Source: Catellatospora sp. TT07R-123 (GTDB taxonomy: Bacteria > Actinomycetota > Actinomycetes > Mycobacteriales > Micromonosporaceae). From it: a stretch of DNA of 64,000 nucleotides. The position numbers and the translations under genes were made by a program. Under the pieces are notes generated by a model. The model saw nothing but the letters and a program-made list of their open reading frames with translations, had not been told where the DNA came from and did not search any database. The stretch is taken from the NCBI RefSeq assembly GCF_018327705.1, contig NZ_BNEM01000001.1, positions 1,116,001 through 1,180,000 of the forward strand, in the 5' to 3' direction. Positions 34,343-42,426 of the stretch are shown here, piece by piece. How positions within the stretch are numbered: position 1 is the stretch's first letter; every line of letters starts with the position of its first letter.

Positions 34343-35383
34343 TCAGGGGCAGGGCTTGCCGTAGTCCAGCGGCAGGGCCTGCAGTCGTTCCAGCGGCAGG
34401 TCGTAGAAGAGCAGGTACTTCTCCGACCCGTCCGGCACGATGTCGTGCGGGTCGATGAGCAGGGAGTACGGGTCCACCCCACCGTTACGGGCCATCTCGA
34501 TCCGCGGGTCCTCGGCGTACGTGACGACCGCCCCGGCCTTGTCGGTCATGATCACGCCGTATTCCTGCATGGCGCGGGCGATGGTCCGGGCCGCCGGGCT
34601 GAGCAGCGTGTTCACGTCGAACGCCGGGTCGAGCCGGAACCGCTGCCCCTCGCAGGGCAGGTCGTCGCCGGCGGTGTTGCCGTCGTCGCGGGTCGCGGGC
34701 CACGAGTGGCAGCCCGCCTTCGTCCGTACCGTGGCGATGTTGATCGCGTGGTCGATGCGGCCGCGCCGCAGCTCGTCGATCCGGATCGTGAACGCACCCA
34801 TCGGCAGGCCCGTGGCCGTGGCCCCGAGCGGGTTGGGGAAGATCCCCGGGTTGCGCGAGTAGTGGTCGATCTTTCCGCCCCAGCAGGCGGACCAGTGGCC
34901 CGCCGCGTCCTTCTCGGCACGCCAGAAGTCCCAGTACGTGTCGGTGTCGGGCTCGTAGATGGTGACGGCGGCGTCGGTGCCCAGCGAGGCGAACAGGTCC
35001 GGCGGGGTCGGCACCGCCGCCAGGCTGTCGGCGATCACCGGCCCGCCCTCGGGCAGGTTCAGGCAGTCCGAGAACGTCCACCGGGTCCGCGGCGTACGCC
35101 GGTCGACGGTGAAGATCGGCGTCGAGTAGGTGTCGGTGTTGATCGCCCAGGTCCCGTAGTTGTTCTCCTTGTCCAGTTCGATGTTGTGCACGATCTGCGC
35201 CGAGCGCGGATCGAGCGGCACGTCGCGGGGCAGTTTCGTGTTCCACGGCCCTGACCGTGCGAATCCGTTGACGGGCGCCGGGCGGTGCCCGGCGGCGGCC
35301 GGAGTGGGCGTTACCACCACCGTGCCCGCCACCAGGACCACGGCGGCGACCAGCGACGGCAGTACTCTGGCTGAGATCTGCAT
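34343..35383 (-). CDS. Secreted hypothetical protein
   Basis: A 346-residue protein with a clean signal peptide (MQISARVLPSLVAAVVLVAG, cleavage near AAA-GH). The mature part starts FARSGPWNTKLPRDVPLDPR and contains NYGTWAINTDTYSTPIFTVD, YEPDTDTYWDFWRAEKD, GATATGLPMGAFTIRIDEL, then IDHAINIATVRTK. Similar secreted proteins occur in other actinomycetes without known function. The many Trp, Tyr and Asp suggest a polysaccharide-facing protein, but I see no catalytic signature. Its stop is followed by a strong terminator. It is separated by only 36 bp from the end of the LAL regulator gene upstream. Confidence 0.8.
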   Translation of the reverse strand: MQISARVLPSLVAAVVLVAGTVVVTPTPAAAGHRPAPVNGFARSGPWNTKLPRDVPLDPRSAQIVHNIELDKENNYGTWAINTDTYSTPIFTVDRRTPRTRWTFSDCLNLPEGGPVIADSLAAVPTPPDLFASLGTDAAVTIYEPDTDTYWDFWRAEKDAAGHWSACWGGKIDHYSRNPGIFPNPLGATATGLPMGAFTIRIDELRRGRIDHAINIATVRTKAGCHSWPATRDDGNTAGDDLPCEGQRFRLDPAFDVNTLLSPAARTIARAMQEYGVIMTDKAGAVVTYAEDPRIEMARNGGVDPYSLLIDPHDIVPDGSEKYLLFYDLPLERLQALPLDYGKPCP

Positions 35384-35419
35384 GCCCGGCAGCGTAGGGA
35401 CGGCCGCCGATGCCGTGCC

Positions 35420-38089
35420 TCAGGGCGCGACCCCGGAGTTCGGCGGCGACCACCCCGGCCCGGCGGCGGCCAGCGACCGCAGCTCGGCCCGCCCGGTGAC
35501 GTCCAGCCGCCGGAAAGCGCTGCTCAGATGCGTTTCGACGGTCTTGGGGCTGAGCACCAGCCGGGCGGCGATCTCCCGGTTGGACAGTCCTTCGCAGACC
35601 AGGTTCACCACCGCCCGCTCGGCCGGGGTCAGGTTCTGCCACACCGCGCCGCCGGTCAGCGGCAGCCCGGCGGCGTCGGCGTCGGCCCGGACCCGGTCGG
35701 CGTAGGCGTGCGCGCCCCGGTCGGCGTACCGGTCGTGGGCGAACCGCCAGGCCCGTTCGGCCGCGGCGCGGCGGCCCGCCCCGACCAGGTAGCCCGCGCT
35801 CAGCGCCGCGGCGCGCGCCGCCTCCAGCGGCAGCCCGGCCGTCTCGGCGAAGGCCTGGGCCGCGGCGCAGCGCGCCACCGCACCGGCCAGATCGCCCCGG
35901 GCGGCGAGGAGCCGGGCCTGGACCCGGGCGACGGCGGCACGGGCCGACACTCGCACGACCGGCCGGGCGGTGAAGCGGTCGAGCGCCGCCTGCGCGGCCT
36001 CGGCCCGGCCGGTCCGGGCCAGCGCGTCGGCCAGCAGCGGTCCGAACAGGTGGGTGCCCGGTTCGCGGGAGTCGTAGACGCGCTCGAACGCGGTCGCAGC
36101 CGCCAGCAGCCCGTCCAGGTCCCCGGCGGCGTCGCTGACGGCGGCCTGGGCCAGCGCCGCGTACGTCTGCGCGGCCCGCGAACCGATCCGCCGGGCCCAG
36201 GTCCGGGCCTGCTCGGCGTGCTCCACCGCGGCCGGGTCGCCCTGCGCCGCCAGCGGGTACGCGGCCAGCGCGTGCACGAGCGAGAAGTCCCACACCCGCC
36301 CGTTGGCCTCGGCGTCGCCGACCGCGAGGGTGGTGTGCAGCACCGCCTCGGCGATGTTGCCGCGCCGGAACTCGGTCTCCCCCAGGTATGCCGGCGCCTG
36401 GCCGACGCGCAGCGCCTCGCCCCGCACCGCGCGGGCGACCGCGCCGGACAGGTCCGCGTACGCCCCGGCGAGGTCGTCGGTCCACAGCCGGATCATGCCC
36501 CGGGCCACCAGCCCGTCCAGCCCCGGCGGCTGCGCCGGCAGCTCGGCCAGCGCCTGCTGCCCGGCGCCGGTCAGGGTCAGCCCGACCGACCGGGCGAACC
36601 ACGCGAACGACGCCACCGACGGCTCGCGGGCCGCCGACAGCGCGGTCCGGCCGTGGCCGATCATCGCGTCGTAGTCGGTGTCCACGATCGCGATGACCGC
36701 CAGCTGGACCGCGACCCGGGCCGTCAGCTCGCCGTCCGCCCCGGCCAGCGCCCGTTCCAGCAGCTGCCTGGCCTCGGCCGTGCGGCCGCTGACCATGGCG
36801 TGGTATCCGCACAGGTAGTCCCGCCACGGTGCGGGCGGCAGGGCGCTGATCTCGGCGGCGTACCCGTCGGCGGCGCGCAGGTCGCCCGCGACCAGCAGCG
36901 CCTCGCACGCGGCGAACAGCCGCACGGTCCGGGCCGGGCCGGGCGGGGTGAGGTCGGCGCTGTGCCGCAGGTATGCCGCCGCCTGGTGCGCCTGCCGTCC
37001 GGGCGCCTGCTGCCCGGCCAGCGCCGCCGCCTCGGCGGCGACCCGCTGCGCGAGCTCTTCGTCGGGGCCGTCGGCGCCCGCGACCAGGTGCGCGACGGCA
37101 CGGGCATGGTCGACCTCGGCGGCGCGGCGGTGCAGCTCCCGGCGGCGGCTCGGGTCGAGTCCGTGGTAGACGACCGACCGGGACAGGGTCGCCGTGAACG
37201 CGAGCTCGTGCCCGCCCGCGCCCGGCACCTCGCTGAGCAGCCGGGCCGCGACCGCCTCGGCGACGGCGCCGGCCGCTGGGGCGAGGTCGGCCAGTTCCCG
37301 GGCCTGGCGCAGCGGGAACTCCGTACCGAGCACGGCACCGGCCTCGACCAGGCGCCGCGCCGCCGGGCTGAGCGCGGCGACCCGGTCGGCGATGACCGCC
37401 GACACGCCCGCCGGGGCGGGCAGCGGGCCGTCGCCGTGGGCCAGCACCCGGGGCGGCACCCGGTCGAGCACGTGCTGGGCGTGCAGCGGGTGCCCGGCGG
37501 TGTGCTCGTGCAGGCGCGCGGCGCCCGCGGGCGACAGCGGATGCCCGCCGGCCAGCGCGAACCGGGTCAGCTCGGCGGCGTCCAGGCCGCGCAGGACCAG
37601 GCGCTCGCCGCGGTCGCCGTCGACGATCCGGCGCCAGCCGTCGTCCGCGGCGACCCCGGTGTCGGCCTGGCTGGCGAGCACGACCAGCACCGGGTCGGCG
37701 GTCATCGACCGCAGGGCCAGCCGCAGCGCGGTCAGCGACGGCTGGTCGGCCCAGTGCGCGTCGTCGACGACGATCAGCAGCTCCCCGGCCTGGCCCAGCT
37801 CGCGGGCCACGGCGCGGCCGGCGTAGGCGACGTCGGCGGCCTCGACGCCCGGGACGAGCCGGCCCAGCACCGCCCAGGGCAGCGCGGTCTCGTCCGGGTC
37901 GCCGGACACCCACCGGTGGGCGTGCGGCGCGGCGAGCGTACGGAAGTGGCGCAGCAGGGCGGTCTTGCCGATCCCGGCCTCGCCCTCGACGGCGACGACC
38001 CGGGTCTGTCCCTGACGGGCCGCAGTCCAGGCGCGGTGCAGCACGTCCAGTTGCGGTTCACGGCCGATGAAGCGCGGGGCGTCGCGCAT
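35420..38089 (-). CDS. LAL-type LuxR-family regulator with AAA ATPase
   Basis: An 889-residue protein. The N-terminus has a STAND/AAA ATPase with Walker A GEAGIGKT (36-43) and Walker B LLIVVDDAHWAD (about 104-115). A long TPR-like helical middle (about 330-800) precedes a C-terminal LuxR helix-turn-helix: LTPAERAVVNLVCEGLSNRE, IAARLVLSPKTVETHLS, AFRRLDV. LAL proteins activate catabolic or antibiotic operons in response to small molecules. It reads in the same direction as the secreted hypothetical gene 36 bp downstream, which may be its co-transcribed partner. Confidence 0.92.
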   Translation of the reverse strand: MRDAPRFIGREPQLDVLHRAWTAARQGQTRVVAVEGEAGIGKTALLRHFRTLAAPHAHRWVSGDPDETALPWAVLGRLVPGVEAADVAYAGRAVARELGQAGELLIVVDDAHWADQPSLTALRLALRSMTADPVLVVLASQADTGVAADDGWRRIVDGDRGERLVLRGLDAAELTRFALAGGHPLSPAGAARLHEHTAGHPLHAQHVLDRVPPRVLAHGDGPLPAPAGVSAVIADRVAALSPAARRLVEAGAVLGTEFPLRQARELADLAPAAGAVAEAVAARLLSEVPGAGGHELAFTATLSRSVVYHGLDPSRRRELHRRAAEVDHARAVAHLVAGADGPDEELAQRVAAEAAALAGQQAPGRQAHQAAAYLRHSADLTPPGPARTVRLFAACEALLVAGDLRAADGYAAEISALPPAPWRDYLCGYHAMVSGRTAEARQLLERALAGADGELTARVAVQLAVIAIVDTDYDAMIGHGRTALSAAREPSVASFAWFARSVGLTLTGAGQQALAELPAQPPGLDGLVARGMIRLWTDDLAGAYADLSGAVARAVRGEALRVGQAPAYLGETEFRRGNIAEAVLHTTLAVGDAEANGRVWDFSLVHALAAYPLAAQGDPAAVEHAEQARTWARRIGSRAAQTYAALAQAAVSDAAGDLDGLLAAATAFERVYDSREPGTHLFGPLLADALARTGRAEAAQAALDRFTARPVVRVSARAAVARVQARLLAARGDLAGAVARCAAAQAFAETAGLPLEAARAAALSAGYLVGAGRRAAAERAWRFAHDRYADRGAHAYADRVRADADAAGLPLTGGAVWQNLTPAERAVVNLVCEGLSNREIAARLVLSPKTVETHLSSAFRRLDVTGRAELRSLAAAGPGWSPPNSGVAP

Positions 38090-38163
38090 GACGGCAGATC
38101 CTACCCGGCGTCAAGCGGAGCCGATGCGCGCCACGCTGTCGTGATCGGAGCGGAACGCGGCGA

Positions 38164-38188
38164 GGCCCCGCCCGGAGAGGGCGGGGCC
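38164..38188 (-). terminator. Hairpin terminator after the DUF998 gene
   Basis: 10-base perfect GC arms (38164-38173 and 38179-38188) around GGAGA, in the gap between the DUF998 stop and the LAL gene start. Confidence 0.6.
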
Positions 38189-38215
38189 GCATATGTCCGA
38201 TGTGGTGCGAAGGGG

Positions 38216-38881
38216 TCAGCGGGCGCGCAGGTGGCGGGCGGCCACCACCGAGATCCACAGCATCGCGCTGATGACACCGACGGCCAGCGTGAGCGAGCCG
38301 CCCTTGCCGCCGGACATCGCCCACAGGTTGCCCACCAGCGCGGCGGTCCCGGCGATCCGGGAGGTGACGGCGACGGCGCGGTCACCGGCGCGGCTGTACC
38401 GGCGGGCCAGCACGTAGCAGGCGGCGATCAGAGCGGCGAAGGCGACGGTCCCGGAGGCGAAGTGAGCGTAGCTGTGCCAGCTGAGCGACGCGGGCACCCC
38501 GGCGGGCGTGCCGGCCGGGAAGCCGTCGGCCGCGTCCATCGAGAAGACCCCGGCGGCGATCATGCCGAGCCCGTTGACACGGACCAGCCGCGGCGCCCAC
38601 CGGCTGGGCATGACCCGGGCCAGGCCCGTGGCCCCGATGACGGTGAGCAGGCCGCAGACGAGGAAGTTGGTGATCTGGAGCCAGCCCAGCGAGCCGGTGC
38701 TCAGCATGCTGAGCGGGTGGCGGGTCAGGTCGAAGCCCGCACGGGTTGCCGCCTGGACCAGGCTGACGACCGCCCAGAGCGGGGCGGCGACGGCCGCGCA
38801 GGCCAGCAGCGTACGGGTGCCGGCGGCGGCGGGGGCGGGGGTGACGGTCGGGCGGGCGGTCGTGGTGGCGACGGCGGTCAT
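38216..38881 (-). CDS. DUF998 membrane protein
   Basis: A 221-residue protein with six predicted membrane helices. The DUF998 hallmarks are DLTRHPLSMLSTGSLGWLQI near the second helix, and MDAADGFPAGTP followed by SWHSYAHFASG. DUF998 members are membrane proteins of unknown biochemical role, often under ECF sigma or TetR control. It starts at ATG 38881, 37 bases from a 64-bp inverted repeat. The other arm of that repeat faces the DGPF/sigma genes, so the two units are probably induced together. Confidence 0.88.
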   Translation of the reverse strand: MTAVATTTARPTVTPAPAAAGTRTLLACAAVAAPLWAVVSLVQAATRAGFDLTRHPLSMLSTGSLGWLQITNFLVCGLLTVIGATGLARVMPSRWAPRLVRVNGLGMIAAGVFSMDAADGFPAGTPAGVPASLSWHSYAHFASGTVAFAALIAACYVLARRYSRAGDRAVAVTSRIAGTAALVGNLWAMSGGKGGSLTLAVGVISAMLWISVVAARHLRAR

Positions 38882-38917
38882 GTCCGGGCTCCTGTGTTCG
38901 AAGTGTGTGTCCGCCGG

Positions 38918-38981
38918 TACGTCGGCTCGGCGATCTGACAGGGAATAGACTCGTTCCCTGTCACATCGCCGAGCCGACGTA
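38918..38981. promoter_or_regulatory. 64-bp inverted repeat: possible twin divergent promoters
   Basis: Arms 38918-38945 and 38954-38981 (28 bases, one mismatch) around an 8-base loop, placed centrally between the divergent DUF998 and DGPF genes. Reading outward, each arm gives TGTCA(C/G)ATCGCC then CGACGTA, so each strand carries the same putative -35 and -10 elements. ECF42 factors reportedly use a TGTC-containing -35 element (from memory), so the repeat may be two back-to-back ECF promoters. Hairpin or operator function is also possible. Confidence 0.65.
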
Positions 38982-39015
38982 TGGGCGTCCCGACAACTCC
39001 ACGAAGGAGACAGAC

Positions 39016-39339
39016 ATGCGCTTCCTGATGACGTCCATGGCCACCGACCAGGCCCCCGACGAGAAGCTGTTCGCCGAGATGGCGAAGTTCATCGACGAGA
39101 TGACCGCCGCGGGCGTGCTGCTGGCCACCGGCGGGCTGGAGCGCGGCGGCGTGCGGCTGACCTCGTCCGGCGACGAGATCACCGTGACCGACGGGCCGTT
39201 CGCCGAGGCCAAGGAGGCCGTGGCCGGGTTCGCCCTGATCGAGGTCCGGTCCCGGGAGGAGGCGATCGAGCTCGGTCGCCGCTTCCGCAGCATCGTCGGC
39301 GACGGCGTGAGCATGATCCAGCAGGTCTTCGGGCCGTAG
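39016..39339 (+). CDS. YCII-related DGPF-domain protein
   Basis: A 107-residue protein starting at ATG 39016 after GAAGGAGA. The DGPF signature is intact (VTDGPFAEAKEAVAGFALIE), as is the N-terminal MRFLMTSMATDQAPD. Such dimeric alpha-beta proteins are the constant companion of ECF42 sigma factors and are among their targets; their enzymatic role is unclear. The sigma gene follows after 6 bp, so the pair is one operon. Confidence 0.92.
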   Translation: MRFLMTSMATDQAPDEKLFAEMAKFIDEMTAAGVLLATGGLERGGVRLTSSGDEITVTDGPFAEAKEAVAGFALIEVRSREEAIELGRRFRSIVGDGVSMIQQVFGP

Positions 39340-39345
39340 TCCGGC

Positions 39346-41259
39346 ATGTCCACCGCCATCCACCGCACCGTCGACGCGGTCTGGAGACTCGAGTCGGCCC
39401 GGCTCATCGCCGGGCTGACCCGTCTCGTCCACGACGTCGGACTCGCCGAGGAAATCGCCCAGGACGCCCTGGTCGCGGCCCTCGAACAGTGGCCGGTCGC
39501 AGGCGTGCCCGACAACCCCGGCGCCTGGCTGACGACTGTCGCCAGGCGCCGGGCGGTGGACCACATCCGGCGGTCGCAGCTGCTTGAACGCAAGCAGGAG
39601 GAGCTGGCCCGCGAGGCCGAGCAGCAGCCCGAGCGCGAGCCCGACGACGTGCTGCGGCTGATGTTCATCTCCTGCCATCCGGTGCTGCCCACCCCCGCCC
39701 GGGTCGCGCTCACGCTGCGGCTGATCGCGGGCCTGAGTGCCGCCGAGATCGGCCGGGCCTTCCTCACCACCGAATCGAAGATCACTGCTCGGATCGCCGA
39801 CGCCAAGCAGACCCTCGCCGACCGGCGGGTGCCGTTCGAGCTGCCCGCCGGGGCGGAACTGGCCGACCGGCTGTCGTCGGTGCTCGAAGTGGTCTACCTG
39901 GTCTTCAACGAGGGCTACTCGGCCAGTGCGGGCGACGACCTGATCCGCGCCGATCTCTGCCTGGAGGCCCTGCGGCTGGGCCGCCTGCTGGCCGAGCTGG
40001 CGCCCGCCGAACCCGAGGTGCACGGCCTGGTCGCGCTGATGGAGATCCAGGCGTCGCGCGCCGCGGCCCGGACCGGCCCCGACGGCGAACCCGTGCCGCT
40101 GCCCGAGCAGAACCGGGCCCGCTGGGACCAGCTGCTCATCCGGCGCGGCTTCACCGCCATGCTGCGCGCCCGCGACCTGGGCGCCCCGCCCGGCCCTTAC
40201 GTGGTGCAGGCCGCGATCGCGGTGTGCCACGCCCAGGCCCGCACCGCGCAGGACACCGACTGGGCCCAGATCGCCTCCCTGTACGACGTCCTGGTCCGGC
40301 TGCTGCCGACCCCGGTCGTGCAGCTCAACCGGGCCGTCGCGATCGGCATGGCGCGCGGCCCGCAGGCCGGGCTCGACCTGGTCGACTCGCTCACCGGCGA
40401 CCCGGCACTGCGCGACTACCACCTGCTGCCCGCCGTCCGCGCCGACCTGCTGGCCAGGCTGGACCGGCCCGCGCAGGCCCGGCGGGAGTTCGAGCGGGCC
40501 GCGGCGGCCGCCCGCAACGCCGCCGAACGCGAGTTCCTGCTGCGCCGCGCGGCGGCACTGCCCGAAGCCCCGGCGACCGGGCCGACCCTCGGGCAGTCGG
40601 CCCGGGAGTTCCTGCTGCGCACCGACCTCGATGCGCAGACCATCCGCTCGTACGCCCAGACGCTGCGCCGCCTGTGCCTCGACCTCGGCGACAGCCTCCC
40701 GCTGTCCGCGCTGACACCGGAGCGGGTGGGCGGCGTGTTCACCGCGTCCTGGGGTGACGCGGCGGCCCGCACCTGGAACCGGCACCGCGCCGCGGTCCGC
40801 TCCTTCGGCACCTGGGCCGGGCTCGCCGACCCGGCCGCGCGGCTCGACCTGCGCACGCCGGAGCCCTCCCCGAGGCCGGTCCTCGACCTGGACCCGCTGT
40901 GGGCCCGTGACCTGCCGCTGCGCGAGCACACCCTGTGGCGGCTGCTGCACGAGTCCGGCGTCTCGGCCCGCACGGCACTGGCCCTCGACGTGGCGGACCT
41001 GGACCTCGACGACCGCCGGGCCCGCGTCGGCGGCCGGTGGATCGGCTGGCGCGCCCGCACGGCCGCGCTACTGCCGCAGCTGCTCGCGGGCCGTACGCGC
41101 GGACCGGTCTTCCTCGCCGACCGGCGGCCCGGACCGGCCCGCACCCCCGCCGCCGCCGACCGCTGCCCCGACACCGGCCGCGGCCGCCTGTCCTACGAGC
41201 GCGCCGAATACCTGTTCAAGCAGGCCACCGGCCACACCCTGCGCGATCTCAAGCACTGA
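39346..41259 (+). CDS. ECF42-type sigma factor fused to a degenerate tyrosine-recombinase domain
   Basis: A 637-residue protein. Residues 1-160 are sigma region 2 (GLAEEIAQDALVAALEQWPV, WLTTVARRRAVDHIRR) and region 4 (LTLRLIAGLSAAEIGRAFLT). Residues 165-405 are the helical extension of the ECF42/SigJ-like group, which normally ends near EREFLLRRAAAL. Here the protein continues for about 225 residues. These resemble the core-binding and catalytic domains of an actinobacterial integrase: DLDAQTIRSYAQTLRRLCLD, LREHTLWRLLHESG, ALALDVADLDL, LLPQLLAGRTRGPVFLADRR, CPDTGRGRLSYERAEYLF. The first catalytic Arg position appears to be Ser540. The protein stops at TLRDLKH, where recombinases have LRHS, so no catalytic Tyr remains. 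Its stop abuts the next minus-strand gene. Confidence 0.85.
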   Translation: MSTAIHRTVDAVWRLESARLIAGLTRLVHDVGLAEEIAQDALVAALEQWPVAGVPDNPGAWLTTVARRRAVDHIRRSQLLERKQEELAREAEQQPEREPDDVLRLMFISCHPVLPTPARVALTLRLIAGLSAAEIGRAFLTTESKITARIADAKQTLADRRVPFELPAGAELADRLSSVLEVVYLVFNEGYSASAGDDLIRADLCLEALRLGRLLAELAPAEPEVHGLVALMEIQASRAAARTGPDGEPVPLPEQNRARWDQLLIRRGFTAMLRARDLGAPPGPYVVQAAIAVCHAQARTAQDTDWAQIASLYDVLVRLLPTPVVQLNRAVAIGMARGPQAGLDLVDSLTGDPALRDYHLLPAVRADLLARLDRPAQARREFERAAAAARNAAEREFLLRRAAALPEAPATGPTLGQSAREFLLRTDLDAQTIRSYAQTLRRLCLDLGDSLPLSALTPERVGGVFTASWGDAAARTWNRHRAAVRSFGTWAGLADPAARLDLRTPEPSPRPVLDLDPLWARDLPLREHTLWRLLHESGVSARTALALDVADLDLDDRRARVGGRWIGWRARTAALLPQLLAGRTRGPVFLADRRPGPARTPAAADRCPDTGRGRLSYERAEYLFKQATGHTLRDLKH

Positions 41260-42237
41260 CTACTGTCTGCGCAGGTCGAAACCGACACCGTCCCCAGACA
41301 CGGACATGGACTTCTCACTACACGTATAACCTGCCACCCAGTCGGGCAGGTAGGAGTACCCGCGCGACGGAAGAAGGTCGTCTACCTTGGTCTTCTTCCA
41401 CGGTCCGTCATCTTCCCGTTGTTCAGCCGCTCCCGATTTCGACACCTCCCGCAGCGCGAGTTCTCCGCTACTAGCCGAGTATCTGAACGTGAACGCGAAG
41501 GTCGCCCGCCGGTTGAAGGACCGACTCACCCCGCTGACGGTCGCCGTACCCAGATACTCGACCTCTCTGCCGGTGAATGCCCCGGTTCCGTCGGAACCAA
41601 GGTGGAGTGAGCCGCCGCCTCCCACGAATGTCGTCGACGGCTCGGTGCCCTCGAAAATATGTGACGCGATCTCCCAGTCGCCGGCGACGCATTCGTCTGG
41701 CAGCTGCGTGTTATGGCCCTGCACCAACGCGGCCACCGTGCCGCCGACAGCGTAGAGAAGCACAACCACCGCAAGGAGCGTTCCGAGCGTCAGGCGGGTC
41801 CGGCGAAGACGGTATCGCCGCCCAGCTGCGCGTGACCTGTAGATGATGGAACCGAGCCGGACCAGGCCGGTGGCTATGGACCCCCAGCCCACCACGGCCA
41901 GAAGCAGAGGCCCGACGAACAGACCGAGACCGACGGCCAGAAGCACGCCCATTGCTGCGACCAGTACGCCACCGAGCAGAAGGCCCAGACCCGCGCGGAG
42001 CCGCCACCGGCGTTGCACTTCGACATCGCCGCCAGTGGGCGCTCGAAACAACGGGGCCATACGCGAAATCAACCGGCGCCAGAAATCACTCGAAACCGCT
42101 GGCTCCGCAATACGGCCGGCCTCAGGCTGCTGCGGGGTCTGGCGCCTGAATGCCAGCACTGCCAGAACTGTCGCAATCACCGAGGCCAAAGCAGACAGCA
42201 CAGCCGACGAAGCATCAACGACTTCGAGTATTGACAC
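41260..42237 (-). CDS. Membrane protein of unknown function
   Basis: A 325-residue protein. There is one helix at residues 10-28 (SAVLSALASVIATVLAVLAF), two adjacent helices at about 83-130 and another at about 150-172. A C-terminal soluble domain (about 180-325) contains the paired Cys DECVAGDW and GYTCSEKS and a beta-rich stretch, STTFVGGGGSLHLGSDGTGA. It has more Ser, Thr, Arg and Gln and is less GC-biased than its neighbours, so it may be an acquired gene. The stop codon directly touches the stop of the sigma-fusion gene. I recognise no family. Confidence 0.8.
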   Translation of the reverse strand: MSILEVVDASSAVLSALASVIATVLAVLAFRRQTPQQPEAGRIAEPAVSSDFWRRLISRMAPLFRAPTGGDVEVQRRWRLRAGLGLLLGGVLVAAMGVLLAVGLGLFVGPLLLAVVGWGSIATGLVRLGSIIYRSRAAGRRYRLRRTRLTLGTLLAVVVLLYAVGGTVAALVQGHNTQLPDECVAGDWEIASHIFEGTEPSTTFVGGGGSLHLGSDGTGAFTGREVEYLGTATVSGVSRSFNRRATFAFTFRYSASSGELALREVSKSGAAEQREDDGPWKKTKVDDLLPSRGYSYLPDWVAGYTCSEKSMSVSGDGVGFDLRRQ

Positions 42238-42375
42238 GGACGCATCCTGCCAAGGATGTCGTTATGGAAACAAGATGTCCGTTCGGCTCGACAAGGGGAA
42301 CGGCATTGCCGGGCAGGAGGCCCGATTCCATACGGACAAGATCGGCTTTACCTGCCAGGCCTTGTCCCTGCGCGG

Positions 42376-42417
42376 CTTACACCTGTGGTGGTGTGGATAC
42401 ACCACCACAGGTGTAAG
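42376..42417. repeat. TTACACCT hairpin, copy 1
   Basis: Perfect 19-base arms (42376-42394 and 42399-42417) around GGAT, 9 bases beyond the stop of the RING/TerD-like gene. The outer bases CTTACACCT/AGGTGTAAG and inner GGTGT/ACACC are shared with the hairpin at 54307-54356, so this is a small repeat family that probably acts as a terminator here. The rest of the 42238-42426 gap holds no gene I can support. Confidence 0.8.
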
Positions 42418-42426
42418 GCACCGCAG

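Noticed and set aside
35404-35430. Possible operator between the secreted hypothetical gene and the LAL gene
   Set aside because: The 36-bp gap contains no inverted or direct repeat, and the two genes read in the same direction, so co-transcription explains it better.
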